A stretch of 64,000 nucleotides of DNA from Stereum hirsutum FP-91666 SS1. Lineage: Eukaryota > Basidiomycota > Agaricomycetes > Russulales > Stereaceae. Shown in pieces: positions 1 to 13,000 of this stretch (position 1 is the stretch's first letter; each line of letters opens with the position of its first letter). The notes below the pieces were generated by a model that made no database searches, was not told where the DNA came from, and saw nothing but the letters and a program-made list of their open reading frames with translations. The position numbers and the translations under genes were made by a program. The DNA lies in the NCBI RefSeq assembly GCF_000264905.1, contig NW_006763145.1:842383-906382 (forward strand), read 5' to 3'.

Positions 1-1022
1 AACGAGTATTCTCGAAAGAGGATCTTCATTCTTTCCTTCAATCAGTTCTTGGGCTTGTTGTTGGGTATCAAGAGATGGGGGTATCAGTGGCCGGAAAACA
101 GGGTAGGCACCCCTCAGCTATTATAGTCGACCAAGAACACTATACTGTCGGATGACAGGGTCAGGTTTGTCGGACCACTCCAACAGAAGTGGAAACGCCT
201 ACGATAGACGGTCTCGTGGCTATGTACTTCAGCTAGAAGAAGTCTACAGCCAAAAAGCAGGCCGCAAGACGATGCAGCCAAAGTGTTCAAGCTGAGCACG
301 AGGGAATTGGACAACAAGAATAACAACCACCAGGAATGAACAGAAAAAACTCAAGTCGGATCGGGCTGCATGGGGAAATGCTCGGAAGTCGAACTCATGA
401 CGAGCGCTTGTTGCTCGTGGCTTGTTGCCCGGAGGAGAAACTGTGGAGACGGAGGCAGGCGCAACGGAACCCACGGAACCGGAGCATCCACGTGGAGGTC
501 CCGAGAGGGTCATTGTGGCGTCTGTGTGGCGTGCACATGGACTTTCTGTACCCGCACAAAGACTGGAGTAAATATTGTTGAGACAAAAAAATACTCTGAT
601 AAAAGCCTTACTCTATCTCATGATGATATCATCAATTAATATCGCTTCTCGATGAGACACTGACGTATGCAGACTTCAGGAGATGAGGATAATTTGGAAC
701 TGATGAACGATGGGCCTAGGCTGGGCCTAACGTCTGGGAGTTGCAGTATATTAGGAGTATATCACGTTAATGCGAGGTCTCAGATCCTAACCATATGTTG
801 TATATTACTACTACGGAGCGATGTATGTGCACTAATAATACTGAGTACAGCAGCCACCGGTGATCGGAGGACTCTCGGAGTGACAATGCATATACCTTAC
901 TTGACATCAAAAGTAATCAGTCGTCGACATCTTCAGAAATGCTCGGAGCAAAAGAGAGTCTGCTAGCAGAGAGAACCGATGTGTCATAGGGCAATTCATT
1001 CTGGAATGAGTGAGATCAAGGA
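1..1022. other. No gene recognised at left edge
   Basis: Only short overlapping open frames are seen on both strands, none with a recognisable domain, start context or splice pattern. The stretch is the downstream flank of the minus-strand NLR gene that ends at 1023. It could hold worn-down repeat sequence, but no terminal repeats or pol motifs were found. Confidence 0.4.
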
Positions 1023-4000
1023 TTAGTATCGTACCGACCAAACCTGAATGAAATAAGGCTTCGACTGTGGGCGAAGACTCACCTTATCTGAGGTAACAAG
1101 TTTCGCTCCCCTCTTCCGCAGGAGTTGCACGACGGCTCGTTTGTTCTTGTAAAGTGCGGCCGATAGTGCGCTACCGTACTTGCCCGACTGTAAATTGATA
1201 TCCGCCCCATATTTGATGAGAAGATGTATGATAGTAATATGGCCACCAGAGGACGCCGCTTGGAGTGCGGTGCCATAATCTCCTCCTTCTGCGTTTACCG
1301 AGGCCCCTTTGTCAAGCAGTAGTTGCACAATATCGTCCATACCATGATATGACGCGGATTGGAGTGAGGTGCCCCAGTTACTACCGATGTGAGCGTCCAC
1401 ATTATACCCATTTTTGAGCAAGATCTTCACAACTTCTCTGCGACCACGATCTAAAGCCGCATAGAACGCATTCCCGTAGATACCACCCTGAGCATTGACA
1501 TTGACCCCCTTTTCCAGCAGGAGTTGTACGATCTCCTTATGACCTCCGTGTGAGGCTGCTTGAAGCGGATTGCCATAATGACCACATAGTGCCCCTGGGC
1601 TGGCCTTCTTGTACAGTAATAGTTGTACGACATGCATGTGACCACCGGTCGACGCTGCCTGAAGGGCAGTACCGTACTTGCCGCCCTCTATATTTACCTC
1701 GGCGGCTTTGTCGAGTAATAGCTCTACAATGGATATGTTGCCAACAAGAGCTGCTGCTTGCAACGCGGTACCGTACTGACTTCCCTCCACATTCAGATTG
1801 ATCTGAGCCCCTTTCTCGAGGAGCTCCTTCACGATACTTTCGTGGCCGTGGAATGATGCAGCCTGCAATGCACTGCCATAAAATCCTCCCTGAGCATTTA
1901 TTGAGGCCCCTCTCTCTAGAAGAAGTTGGATGATTTCCTTGTGGCAAGCCAGTTCGATGAACTCCCGACTCCGGAATATATTGATCAAGCCGTTGTCGTG
2001 CGGATCGCGCCCAGATTGTTTCGCGCGCCGAAGGTCCTCGACATGTCTGTGTAGAGCCTCATATACGACCGTACTAAAATCACGGTACCCTGGATCTATA
2101 TCCTCGTCTGGCTCTTCATCGATGTCGAGAGCCATTGACATGCTGTGAATTTGACCCCCACACGATGCCGCCTGGAGGGCATTTGCGTATTTACCTCCAT
2201 GCGCATTGACGTCTGCCCCTTTCTCTAGCAGATACTCGACAATGTCTTTCTGTCCGCCTCGTATTGCTGCTTGAAGGGAGCTACCAAATTCTTGCCCTTG
2301 GTCGTTGACCTCGGCATGATTTGCAAGGAGAAGCTCTACGATGTCCCTATGGCCGTGATGAGATGCTGCCTGGAGAGCGGTGCCGTATCGACCACCCTGG
2401 CTATTCACATCAGCCCCGCTATTGAGAAGCAGTGTAACAACATCCTGGTGATTGGTAGCCGATGCAGCCTGGAGTGCATTGGAGTAGATTCCACCTTGTG
2501 TGTTGATCTCTGCACGATTATCAATAAGAAGTTGTACGATTGCTATATGGCCGTGATATGCTGCCGCCTGCAGTGCATTTCCATACCTGCCGCATCCAGT
2601 ATTGATGCTAGCACCATTATCGAGCAAGAGCTGTACAACGCCCATGCTGCCACCATCTGCAGCTGCTTGCAATGCAGTACCATAGAAGCCCGCTTTCTTG
2701 TTAATCTCTACTCCACTACGAAGGAATGTATGAACAATGTCCTCGTAACCAGTGTATGAGGCTGCTTGCAGTGCATTACCATATCTGCCGCACTGAGAAT
2801 GAATATCGGCGCCTTTGGCGAGGAGCAGCAAGGCTATGTCTTTGTGACCCTTGTATAATGCAGCTTGAAGGGGGCTACCGAAGTAGCCGCCCGGTGCATT
2901 CACATCAGCTCCGTTCTCGAGCACATGCTGTACAACGAATTGGGCGCCGTGAACCGTGGCACAATACAAGAGCGTCGGGGTGGGCTGTTCTCGATATGCA
3001 AAGTCACGATGCACCCTCCAGTGCCACACCCAGCTGCCAAGCATCTCGGTATGCTCGTTTATTTCTAGTATAGCGTCACGGAGAGTGTTGTTGGGTTTCG
3101 CCACGCGTGATAAATGCGTCATCCAATAAGTGGCTGCATATAGCTCTAGACAAAAGCCGTCATGTTCATGCGCGCTCGTGAGATATACAAGGCAAGCATG
3201 TGCAAGGATCTCATGCGCTAGGTCGGCATCCAGGAAAAAGTAGCTATCCCGTATCCGACTCTGTATCAAGTATTCCTTCACCGATGCGTGAGCCAGCTGT
3301 ACATGTATACCATTCTGGTAATCGACACGTTTGTCCACCAGGCTGGAGCAGGTCTCGAGAACGTAGCTGGAGCTGAACGGTCGTTCCTGATCACTGAAGT
3401 GAGGTTTTTGAGACATGTCGTCGAAGTGGAGTGTTAAGGTCATAGTCTCTGCAGCCTCATTCATTGTGAGAGGGCGGAGTGAAAATGCTAGCCAGAGTAG
3501 TATACGTTTGGCATATGCACGGTCATCCTCTGGAATTGCCATCAGAGTACGTTCATAGGTCTCGTCAAGAGTCCGAGGGAGAGTTTTCAGAGCCTCAAGA
3601 AGTTTTGCTGGAGTACCGCATTTCTGAAGGGCCTCGAGCTGGCAGAAAGCCCATCTGAACCTAGTATAGCATGCAATATTGAGCGTCAGCTGGAGCCGTG
3701 AAACTCAAAAAGAATACGCACATTCCATCAGCATCATGAACCAATTTCTTCTCGATTGTGGCACGGTCGGTCCTGTGTAACACTTTGAATCTCGTGTGGG
3801 CGTTATCTCCATAGAGCGAACTCTTGATATAGCGTGCAATGTCTCGATGAACTCCGACATTAATCCCAAGGTCAATTCGGTGTCCGCGAGAGACATCTTC
3901 AGCGATGGCGTTGTGAATGGAACCCGTTGGACGACTGGTGAGCACGATGTGTACACCCGACATAGCAGATTCAAGAAGTGACTTAAGAAACTGGGTCACA

Positions 4001-5883
4001 CGGCCCGACTCCAAGTCAGAAGCGCATTCGTCGAGCGCATCGACAACGATATAAACATGCTCAAAACTCGGTAGCATGTCGTGAAATGTCGACTGCAGCT
4101 CATCGAGAGAAAAATCCTTGCGGCCTAGGGTCTTCTGGTGAAGACGCTCAAGTGCAGCAGGGATCCCAGGAGAATAGTCCAGCAATTGCCTGCAAAGCGA
4201 TAGAAGCAGACTCTCGCATGATTGTTGTGCTGGATGACGGAAGTCGAAGTAGTGGTAGGCAAGGGCGGCGGAGCTCTGTCCCTCTCTGATGACAGTGTAG
4301 CGTAGGCGGTTAATGATGGTGGAGCTGAAAGAGCGAGCTTGACGTTAAGAGAAATCGGCTTGTAAGAAGATGTTATACGTACCAGAGGACGCTCTTGCCA
4401 CAGCCCGCTAAGGTAAGTAGTGCATCATTGAATAAGTAACAGTTTCGGATAGGTAGAAATTAAGTGACTCACGCTTTCCCATGAGATATAGAGTCGATAC
4501 CGTCCCATCTTTCCACTCCTTAAACTGTGATGAATCCAAGAGCCAAACACCAGTGTCCTTCGTGTGTCTGTCGCGAGCCTGCTTGTGGTTTTGTGGCATG
4601 TCTGGGGCGTCCAGCCATGCAATCAACGTCTGCCGTGTTTGAGCGTCTGCCACCGAAGTCTGTTGAATACGACTGCATTTTTCCAGATTGAGTTTGACGA
4701 GACGTACTCTTAACGGTTTGTAGTTCGTCGGAGTATCGAATGACAGCGGATCTTATATCTTCGACTGTCGAGGAGTTGTCTGTGGACCAATCAGAAGCTA
4801 ATATGGTGACTTGATATCATATTACTCACCGCCGAACTTTTCCGCGGCATCGCAAATACGAATGAGTATCTGCCTCACGGTCTTCTTCCCCTCAACGTCG
4901 AGTCCACTGCTATCTAGGGTCACGAGTAAAACATTGAGTTACTTTATTCCCAGTAACGACTTAAAATATCAGAAGTACCTCCTTTCTGGTTTGCCACTTC
5001 TCCGAAGATGTCGGTGCTTATAGAGAGTATAGTCGCAGATACCAGGCTGTGTTCTTGTTTTATCAAATTTTCAAGCTTTTCAAGAGACTTTGCTACGGCG
5101 CCATTCTGGCCTATAAGGACCTTGATGAATTGGACTTGATGTACGAGTCAGCACGTATTCATATATCAGTAAGCTCAGACTCACGCCCTCGCCCAGTCTT
5201 GATAGCCTTTGTCGCGTTTCCGAAAATAACGAGCATGTGCGCCAGGGTCTTGACCATGTTAGTTCTGATGGGAATAGGGACATCGTGGCTAACGTAGATC
5301 TTGTAGCGTTCGAGCATGTTATTGAGGTTATCGAAGAGATCGACGATGTAATCGTAGCTTTTCTCAACGTCCTTCGCGGCCTACGTGGAAAAGTCGCGAT
5401 GTCCCAGTCAGTATTTACATCTTCGGATCCATAAGCGCAGAGATGCGGAAGACACACCGTGATCAGGAAGCTGATTGCCTTCAATATCGGCTTTGCTATC
5501 CCTGCGTCCTGTGACGTTCAAGAGACGACAATGAGCGCCACCGGATCGATGCTCAAGAAGGAGAGAACCTCGATAAATCTCACCGGACTAGGCACAAGCG
5601 ATAGTCCTTCCCCTGCTCCGTCGGATATCTGGTTGATAATCTCAAGGAAGGGTTTCAAGGCATTGCGGATTGACTTCCCCTTCTTCCGAAACGCAGCGAA
5701 ACGGTCCTGGCGTTTCGTGATCTCCTCCATCAGTTCATCGATGTCGAGAGGGACGTCTTTCAGATCATCGATCGTAACGTTTGTCTCTGATTTATACCTC
5801 GTCTTTGCGTCTAGCATTATCGCTGCGAACTGTGCCTCCGAAGGGCCAACGTCGCCAGTCTCTTCTTGAGCAGGAGCGGCCAT
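1023..5883 (-). CDS. Goodbye-NACHT-ankyrin NLR-type STAND protein
   Basis: This is a multi-exon fungal NOD-like receptor, a signal-transducing ATPase of the STAND class, probably cytosolic. The start is the ATG at 5883 (MAAPAQEE). The first exons (5883 to about 5180) match the fungal Goodbye N-terminal domain, including a segment with YDYIVDLFDNLNNML and VKTLAHMLVIFGNATKAIK. The linker WLDAPDMPQNHKQARDR (about 4620-4560) leads to the Walker A PGCGKSVLW, whose first codon is split by an intron at about 4475-4412. Walker B-like YIVVDALDEC and sensor-like VLTSRPTG (about 4060-3940) follow, then a winged-helix-like region (AKRILLWLAFSLRPLTMNEA). The C-terminus has about 17 ankyrin-like repeats of the YGTALQAASxxGH type. 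A roughly 70-residue acidic insert (about 2150-1930) interrupts the array. The last exon ends at the TAA at 1023. Family members are linked to heterokaryon incompatibility and immunity-like recognition; the ligand here is unknown. Confidence 0.85.
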
Positions 5884-6136
5884 GGAGAACAGAAAACCTA
5901 GGGGTGATGGTGGTGGTGCAGTGATAGTAGCAGTCGTGGAAGAGGCGCCAGCGGAGCCTGAACCAATCGATCTGTGGCGTATATATGGGCTTTATAATGT
6001 AGTAATATACTAAGAATAGAGCGTTTTCGCTGTCGAGTGCGACAGCTGTTGCGCGGGTGGGGCTGTCGAGGTCCGTGTAAGATCTGTTGTGGAGCGAGCC
6101 TAACAGCACCTTCCACGACTGGATGCTCCTGGTGGC
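5884..6136. promoter_or_regulatory. NLR upstream region, left flank of transposon
   Basis: About 250 bp lie between the NLR start codon and the left target duplication of the transposon. No gene is seen. With the 13546-14391 segment this would form one divergent NLR/Argonaute promoter if the inserted elements were absent. Confidence 0.35.
6129..6136. repeat. Left target-site duplication CTGGTGGC
   Basis: The 8-bp sequence CTGGTGGC directly abuts the TAGTCTCG terminus at 6137. The identical 8 bp abuts the CGAGACTA terminus at 13537. An exact direct repeat placed at both ends of an inverted repeat is the expected scar of cut-and-paste insertion. hAT and KDZ/Zisupton transposases are known to make 8-bp duplications. 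Confidence 0.85.
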
Positions 6137-6335
6137 TAGTCTCGTTTCCAGACGTTATGGAGGTGATAGACCGGCGGCGGCCTACGGGTAAACAAGTCTC
6201 CGAGAAATCGAGAGCGACGGAAGCAAAAAACGCGAGCGATTTCTGGATCAGGTACGGAAAGAAACGAGTGCACGATCACCTCCATAACGTCTGGTGCAAT
6301 TGGTAACGGGAAGGGGTGGTCGGTGTGACATTGTC
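6137..6335 (+). repeat. Left terminal inverted repeat
   Basis: The stretch aligns to the reverse complement of 13316-13537 with small indels. Shared blocks are TAGTCTCGT, TCCAGACGTTA, GAGGTGAT, GGGTAAAC, the A-rich AGCAAAAAA region, TCAGGTAC, ATCACCTC, TAACGTCTGGTGCA and GGTGGTCG. The 20-mer CCAGACGTTATGGAGGTGAT at 6148-6167 occurs perfectly inverted at 6275-6294, so each end carries the motif twice in opposite orientation. Confidence 0.85.
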
Positions 6336-6357
6336 ACAGATGCTTAGCAACACACGC

Positions 6358-6381
6358 GAGGACGCGTCTTGACGCGTCCTC
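6358..6381. promoter_or_regulatory. Perfect palindrome with two ACGCGT (MCB) boxes
   Basis: GAGGACGCGTC, TT and GACGCGTCCTC form a perfect inverted repeat with 11-bp arms and a 2-nt spacer. It lies just inside the left terminal repeat and about 125 bp before the helicase start. Each arm holds ACGCGT (6362-6367 and 6372-6377), the MluI cell-cycle box bound by the fungal MBF factor in G1/S genes. Regulation of the helicase by MBF is inferred from the motif alone. Confidence 0.5.
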
Positions 6382-6504
6382 CGTTGATCGTGAATCTCAG
6401 TGCACCGTGACTGGCCTCGTCATGTCGGGGCTCGAGCGTACCTCCCGTATCCTGTACTCTCACTTTCGCTCTGTCCGGGACCCTTCTCTGCTTATTCCTC
6501 CGCT

Positions 6505-9500
6505 ATGCCTACTGCTGAAGAATCTTCAGAAGAACAGGCACGCGCTCGGGCTCACAAGATTCAAAGCGACCTTTCCCAGTCGCTTCTCCAAGCCGCACGC
6601 GATGAAGCGAAGGCTAAATATGGCTACGATTCCGAGGCTACACGTAACGAGATGATAGAAGATATCAAGAGGCGATCGCACGGGAAGATTAACTTGCATC
6701 CATGGCAAGTCGACATCGGAGAAGCACTCCATCTCGGTCTCGACGTCGAGGCTATCGCAGGGACGGGAAGCGGCAAGACGATTCCCATGGCGCTGCAACA
6801 TTGTCTTTCTCGGAACGGTATGAAGAAGGTCACGATCGTGATTTCTCCGCTCAATGTTCTGGAGGAGGACCAGGTGCGTGTTTCCTCGTCGATTCCCAAC
6901 TTTGACGTTTCTCATGTCCGTACAAATTCCAAGGCTCGTCGCTTCAGGGCTCTTGGGCTATCCGCTGTTGCTGTGAATGGAAAAACTTACAATGCAAAGC
7001 TTCAAAGGGTACGTGGCTCTTCCTTCTCTTGTAATAGTTGTATGAATTCATGTTACTCAATTTGGGTGCGACAAACAGGAGATCGCACGAGGGCGCTACC
7101 GAATCATCATCACATCACCAGAGATGTCGCTCCTCCACAAGGAGTTCCGAGCGCTCCTCAGCGACCCGAAGTTTGCGAAGCGAATCTGCGCATTTGTCAT
7201 TGACGAGGCGCACTGCATCAAGCTTTGGGGAGAGAAGAAGTTTCGGGAGATGTACTTTCGGTTGGGTGAGCTGCGAGCATACGTTCCGAACCACATCCCC
7301 TTCCTCGTCACCTCCGCCACTCTCACTCCCTCCGACCTCACCGACATCCGAAAATCCGTCCACATGGAGCCCTCGAAGACGTTCCACAGCAACCTTGGCA
7401 ACGACCGCCACAACATCTCATGGAGTGTTCGCTACATGACAGGTAGCAAGACCGATTTCGATTCCCTCGACTTCCTGCTCCCGAACGATCCGAATGCGAC
7501 GACGCTCGAGCGCGGCCTTGTTTTCTTCGACGACATCAAAATCTCAATGCACGCGTATCGCCACATTATATCAAAGCTCCCGCCACATCTCAGGTCCAGG
7601 GTCGCGTTGTACCACGCTCGAAGAGGAGAAAAGTCGAAGGCGAAGGCGTACAGGGAGTTCGAGAAAGGGAACATAGATATTTTATTCTGTACAGAGGCAG
7701 CAGGCATGGTGCGTGACTATTATATACATAACACCATGGGCCAACGCTAACTATTGTATGTCTAGGGTTGTGACTTACCGCGTGTCGATTTCGTTGTACA
7801 ATTCATGGTCCCAAAATCCCTTTCGATCTGGCTCCAGCGTGCCGGTCGTGCTGCGAGAGCGATAGGCACCCAGGGCCGTGCATATTTGCTGGTCCAGCCG
7901 TCTGTTTTTCAAGAGAAGAATAAGAGTCAGCGGAAGGAGGACGACGAGGTAGAGTTTGTGAAGACTGTGGAGGAGTACTTACGGAAGTGGATTGAGACAA
8001 AGGATTGCCGGAGGGATGTCCAAGACGGCTGTTTCAATAACCCACCAGGCCGTAAGAGTAAGGGCTCTCGCTAGTGATCATTACAACTCATGCTGATGCA
8101 CTTGACCAGGACCAACCGGGCCTTGCTGCGACAATTGCCAGTTGAAAGATGCTCAAGCCGAGCAAGAGCGTCGCCGTGTTGATTGCGAACGTGAACGTGA
8201 GCTCGAGGCGGCGGAGCTCCTCTTACTGGGCCACCCTCGAGGCCACCCTGCTGAACTCAATCTCGAAGCTCTCGCCCATGCCCCTATCACTCGAGATGCC
8301 GAAGATATCGACAACGATGACGAAGACCACGACGACATTCGCTCCCAAGCTTCTGAAGATACCGTCAGCGATTCGCCAAACGTATCCGGTAAGCGCTCGC
8401 GGCGAAACCCTGCCACACGACGTGGGCCCCGTCGTAAAGTTGCTCGGGACGCTATCATTCGCTGGCGTGCGCAGACGCTGTACAGACGGTATGCGAACGC
8501 ACCTTGGAGCTTAGAGGGCCTCGTGCCCGACACCGTTGTGACAGCCTTTGCGGCGAACTCCTCGTGGTCTTGCGTCAACGATATCCCAGAATCGGCAGTC
8601 CCACGCAAATGGTGGGCTTTGGATCGTCACGGAGATGAAATCTTGGGACTACTGAAGAAGGTCGATGAGAGGTTTGAGGCTGAGATGGTGGCGAGGGCGG
8701 AGGAAAAGAAGCGCGAGACAGAGCGCCGGACTGCGGAGGTGAAAGCACGGAAGGCGGTGGAAGCAGAGCGGTCGAAGGCTTTGAGGGAGGCGGAGCGGGA
8801 GGTGAAGAAGATCGAGGACGATAGGAAGAAGGAGTTGGCGAGGGTAGAGAAAGAGCAAAGGAAGGCGGTGGAACGAGCTGAGAGGGAGGCCGCAAAGCAG
8901 ATGAAGAAGGCGCAGGAGAAGGCTCAGAGAGACGCGGAGAAGGCGGTGAAGAAGGCAGAGAAGGACGCAGAGAAGCAGAGGGAGCGGGAGGCAAAGGAGG
9001 CAATGAAGGTCGCAGAGAAGGCGAGAAAGGCAGAGGAGAAGGAAAGGAAGAAGGCAGAGGAGAAGGTGGCAAAGGCGGAGGAGAAGGAGGTAAAGCGACG
9101 TGAGAAGGCGTTGAGCGCGTATCACGAGTACGTGGCATCTTTCGATGTCGACCGCCCCGTCGCGGTAAGCCTTGCCTTTTGTTTCTTACCACTATGGTGT
9201 CGAACGTACTCACTTTATCGACACAGGTTGATCCTCTTCGCTCTCGGGTTCTTGCCAACGGTACGCTGGCCACACCAGTGCCACATCTTTCCCATCCTGA
9301 GTCGCCACCTCGGCATGCATCCATGTCAACAGCAACCGCTGACCGTCGTGAAGCTTCTCTCTCACCTACGAGAGCTCGACGATATCCGAAGGCGAGACCT
9401 GTGGGGTATTCAGGACCGGCGTATCAAGGACATGAGAGGGGCATGATTGACCAGAACGGTGTGGATGTACATTCACACATTTCAGTTGACAGGGATTTCG

Positions 9501-10021
9501 TGAACCAGGTATACTTCTTTCGTGCATGATCATGTTCCATTTTTTCCATTCATGCTACGGGCTAACATATGGTGCCAGTTCGATCGCGACAGGTATCGCT
9601 TTTCAGCGTATGGCGTACAGACAGCACCGGTGCCACAGTTGCTACATACCCCACGACGTCGTGATTCACCATCACGGCCTCAAAGCTCGCGCTATCACCC
9701 CTACGAGCGAATTTCCGCACGTCTTGTATCAGAGGATGAAGGTGACAGCGGATTGAATCATTCCGGATACATAGTGAGTCCACCGATTCCATGAACAACC
9801 ACTCCTGCTTACATCTCCACTTCATGAATTACTAGCTGGCGACTCATGCCCCTCCTCTAAACGACAACTCGGACACTGAGCTAACACTTCCAAGTTATTC
9901 AAGTACTTCAGACTCTCCGCAGGCTCGTCGATCTCTCTTCTCAACTCGAGCACCTTCAACCTCCCACGAAACCAACAAAATCCCCGACGGAAGTAGCGAC
10001 GCCAATCAAACCAAGCGCTAA
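6505..10021 (+). CDS. RecQ-like DEAH helicase of the transposon
   Basis: This is a superfamily 2 DNA helicase. The start ATG at 6505 (MPTAEESS) follows the left terminal repeat. Exons run about 6505-6873, 6934-7008, 7079-7708, 7766-8057 and 8110 onward, with further introns near 9165, 9510 and 9770. The stop is at 10019-10021. Motif I is AGTGSGKT, motif II VIDEAH, motif III TSATL, motif V-like TEAAGMGCDLPRV (across an intron) and motif VI QRAGRAAR. A cysteine set (CRRD...GC...CCDNC) fits a RecQ-type zinc-binding segment. RQC and HRDC domains are not evident. After it comes a strongly charged Lys/Glu/Ala coiled coil (about 8650-9130) and a Ser/Pro-rich low-complexity tail. It converges on the DUF6589 gene 19 bp away. 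Expected role: unwinding DNA during transposition or its repair (inference). Confidence 0.85.
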
Positions 10022-10040
10022 TTCCACACCATCACCTCTT

Positions 10041-13000
10041 TCACCCTACCACTTCCTCATCACCCTCCGACTCATCAGCCTTGCTCGATACAACTTCTTC
10101 TGCATCCGATTCAACTTCATCCGAGTTGATCGTGTCATCCGAGCCGGTCTCCTCCAGCTCCTCGCTTGAGCTCTCCGGCTCCATCTCCTCGTGTTCCTTG
10201 TCCATCTCATCCTCGGTCACTGGATCCACTTCCACCACCATCCCTTCGCCCTCATCAAAATCTTCCATGCCCCACATCTCATCCCCTTCGTAGAACTCCT
10301 CGTCCTGTCCCATCCCGTGACCATCATCATTTCCACCCAGTCCACCCGGGTTAGCGAGCGCATCTTGACGCTCACGAAGATCGTTTGCCGAGTCAATCGA
10401 GTTCTCTCCATCAAATTCCTCACGTGCATCTTCCTCCTCTCCCAGAACTCCCTGTTCTTCATCCTCATTCTGTGCATTGGCTCCTGCAGGTTCTATAAGT
10501 CCCCCTTCATTCTCCACCGGCATCTCATCCTCCCACTCCTCTTTTGTCTCACGCTTGAAAGAATGCTCCTTCCACCAACGATCAATAGCGCCGTCCTGAA
10601 ATAGTGTCACCACGCCCACGGTCGCGAAATCCTTTGCACGGTTGGCGTCTACCTTCATCTTGCGCCCTTTCTCTTTGAACCACTTTTCACTTCTCATCAC
10701 TGTCATGTATCGTGCAATGTCCTTGTCACTGTCCGGTGTAGTGTGTTTGGTGCCTCGTTTCCGGAGCATGGAAATTTGCCCCAGGAAATGTTTCTTGACA
10801 ATCTTGAGGTTCCGGGTGGCGGGTGATGTTTTGCTCATGTAATCTATCCCCGCATTGGGTCCCATGCTATGATGCCAATACTGGATGATGTCTCAGTCAT
10901 GACTTTGGTCTTCTGATACCGGAGGAAGCTCTGTACCTTAACATCACCGACGACTTGTTCCATGGCCTGGTCAATCGCTGTTGAACCGTCTTCTTTACCG
11001 GTTCGGTTGACCACCCAGCAGTGACGCTTCACAAGAGACCTTTTGTGAAGTCAGGGTCTGAGAATATTAGGCAATGGGTGTGGAAGATACATACCTCACT
11101 TCCTCGGGCCACTCGACACGAAGCCCTTGAATGAGATCTAATACCTCTCCCATATACTGAGTGTTCCCTCCACCTGCAAATCGCTGCAGTAGATGGGGGA
11201 GAGAATCCTCCATCCTCCCAACATCCCCTCGTTTGATTGCATCACGAAGGCTGATGTAGACAAGTACATCAATGTTGAACATAACCGATTGGCGTTTGAA
11301 CTCGTCAGGCTTCTTGTCTTGTGCACAAGCATCCATGCGTTTCAGAGCACGATGGGTTGCGTAGCGCTCGTGAACATCTTTGGCCACCTGTCGAAGAGCT
11401 TCTGGACTGAGTTGCTTGAGCTCAGCTAGATCATGGACCTGTGCAACCTCCAATGTGCACGCGAGAAAGCTTGCTGCGGCTACATGATAGAGGCCTTCAT
11501 TCAAGTGGTGCCAGAATGGGCCTTTGGTCTGAACATTGTCCAGACCTTTTCGATTAAGAAGATCGAATGCACGCTTGAAGCCTATACCGCTCGAAGTCCC
11601 GTAATATTGCTTGTAGAGGTTGTTCGCCAGTGCCATGATGAGATGGAACCATCCAAATATAGGTAGCGTCCAGTCCTGCCGTTCGTATCCATTCATGTCG
11701 GCGAACTTGAACTTCCACAGTCCTTGGAGGCGGCTACGAGTGAGTTGGTCACCAATAATAGGGATGAATCTCGATGTGGATGTCTTCTTGCGTTCTTCAA
11801 GTGAATCAATTCTGAGCTGCTTCTGATATCTATGGAGGACCTCTTCGTTGCCCTCATAGCTGGCTTGATCAACGTCCTCAACTCGGAAAATGAATTGATC
11901 AGGGATGTGTTCTGGCCCGTATGGGAGTTGATCAACAGGAGGAGGTCGAGCGAGAATGGGATCGTTGCGATGTTCGTAATCACCGAGTTCGGGGGCATGA
12001 AGAATGAAGGACAAGATGAGGTGAATGTTGTGCTCCTCTGTCCGTAGCCGTACGTCGTCGGGGGTCTCGAGGATTTCGCGGAAGTCAAAACAGTTGTTCC
12101 AGTTCTCTTGAAGGGATCGTTGGAACTCCCGGTTGAGAGTAGCGGCATCGATTTTGATGTGAGCAGGAAGGGCCCATAAACATCCAACGACAACGCAGTG
12201 GAAATTGCCCTCGTGATCGATACGCATGGAGAAGACACGCCTTCGTATGTTTCCGTTGTCGTAATTCAATAGAGAGAAACGCGTGGCGAATGCAAGACAC
12301 ATCTCCTCCATCGCACGATCAGACATATCCATGATCGCATTGGCGGTCCACTTGTGACTCATGACGATGCCCATCGCGTGGAGAGCGTCAAATGCTCGAG
12401 CGGAAAGACCATTGGCCCTCAAATATATGGCGAAGAGTTGTGGAATACGGTTGCGGTGGTGAGAGCGGGTGTAAGAGAGTATGGAAATGATCATAAGAAT
12501 AACCTAAGACTATGATGAGTATTAATGACCTAAGAGCATTTGAGGAGACCAAACATTTTTGGGGGTCTTATGAGTATTCCGTTCAGCTTGGTTCTTGCTC
12601 CAGCCGGCTTGCATGAGGATGCGTGTCAACGTCGGAGCACCCTCATCTGAGAATACATAGTCGGCAAGTTTTTTGAAGTCTGTGCTCTCAAGGCCCTCCT
12701 GGGAAAGGGGATCTTTTGGCGGAGACATAGCTTTTGAAATCCTCTGAATATCCTTCTTCACCTTCTTCCCAATATGCTCGAGTGCAAAATCATCAAATAC
12801 TTTTCTCCGTATCTGACCCTCTCCTGAATTGTCTCCTGGAGGATTTGCACAGCGGCGTAAGATCCCAGGCAGCTCAATGCTCGTCATCAAAGCTGTACGC
12901 GCATAGCGAAACTTCGCATCGGCTATGGAGTCCTCGTCCAACCAAGTGATAACATCCAGGACTATGGCCAAGTCAAGGCCCATTACCCCCATGATGTCCA

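Noticed and set aside
8575..9324. Long minus-strand open frames opposite the helicase coiled coil
   Set aside because: They are Pro/Ser/Leu-rich mirror frames of the Lys/Glu-rich coding strand and show no domain or splice logic.
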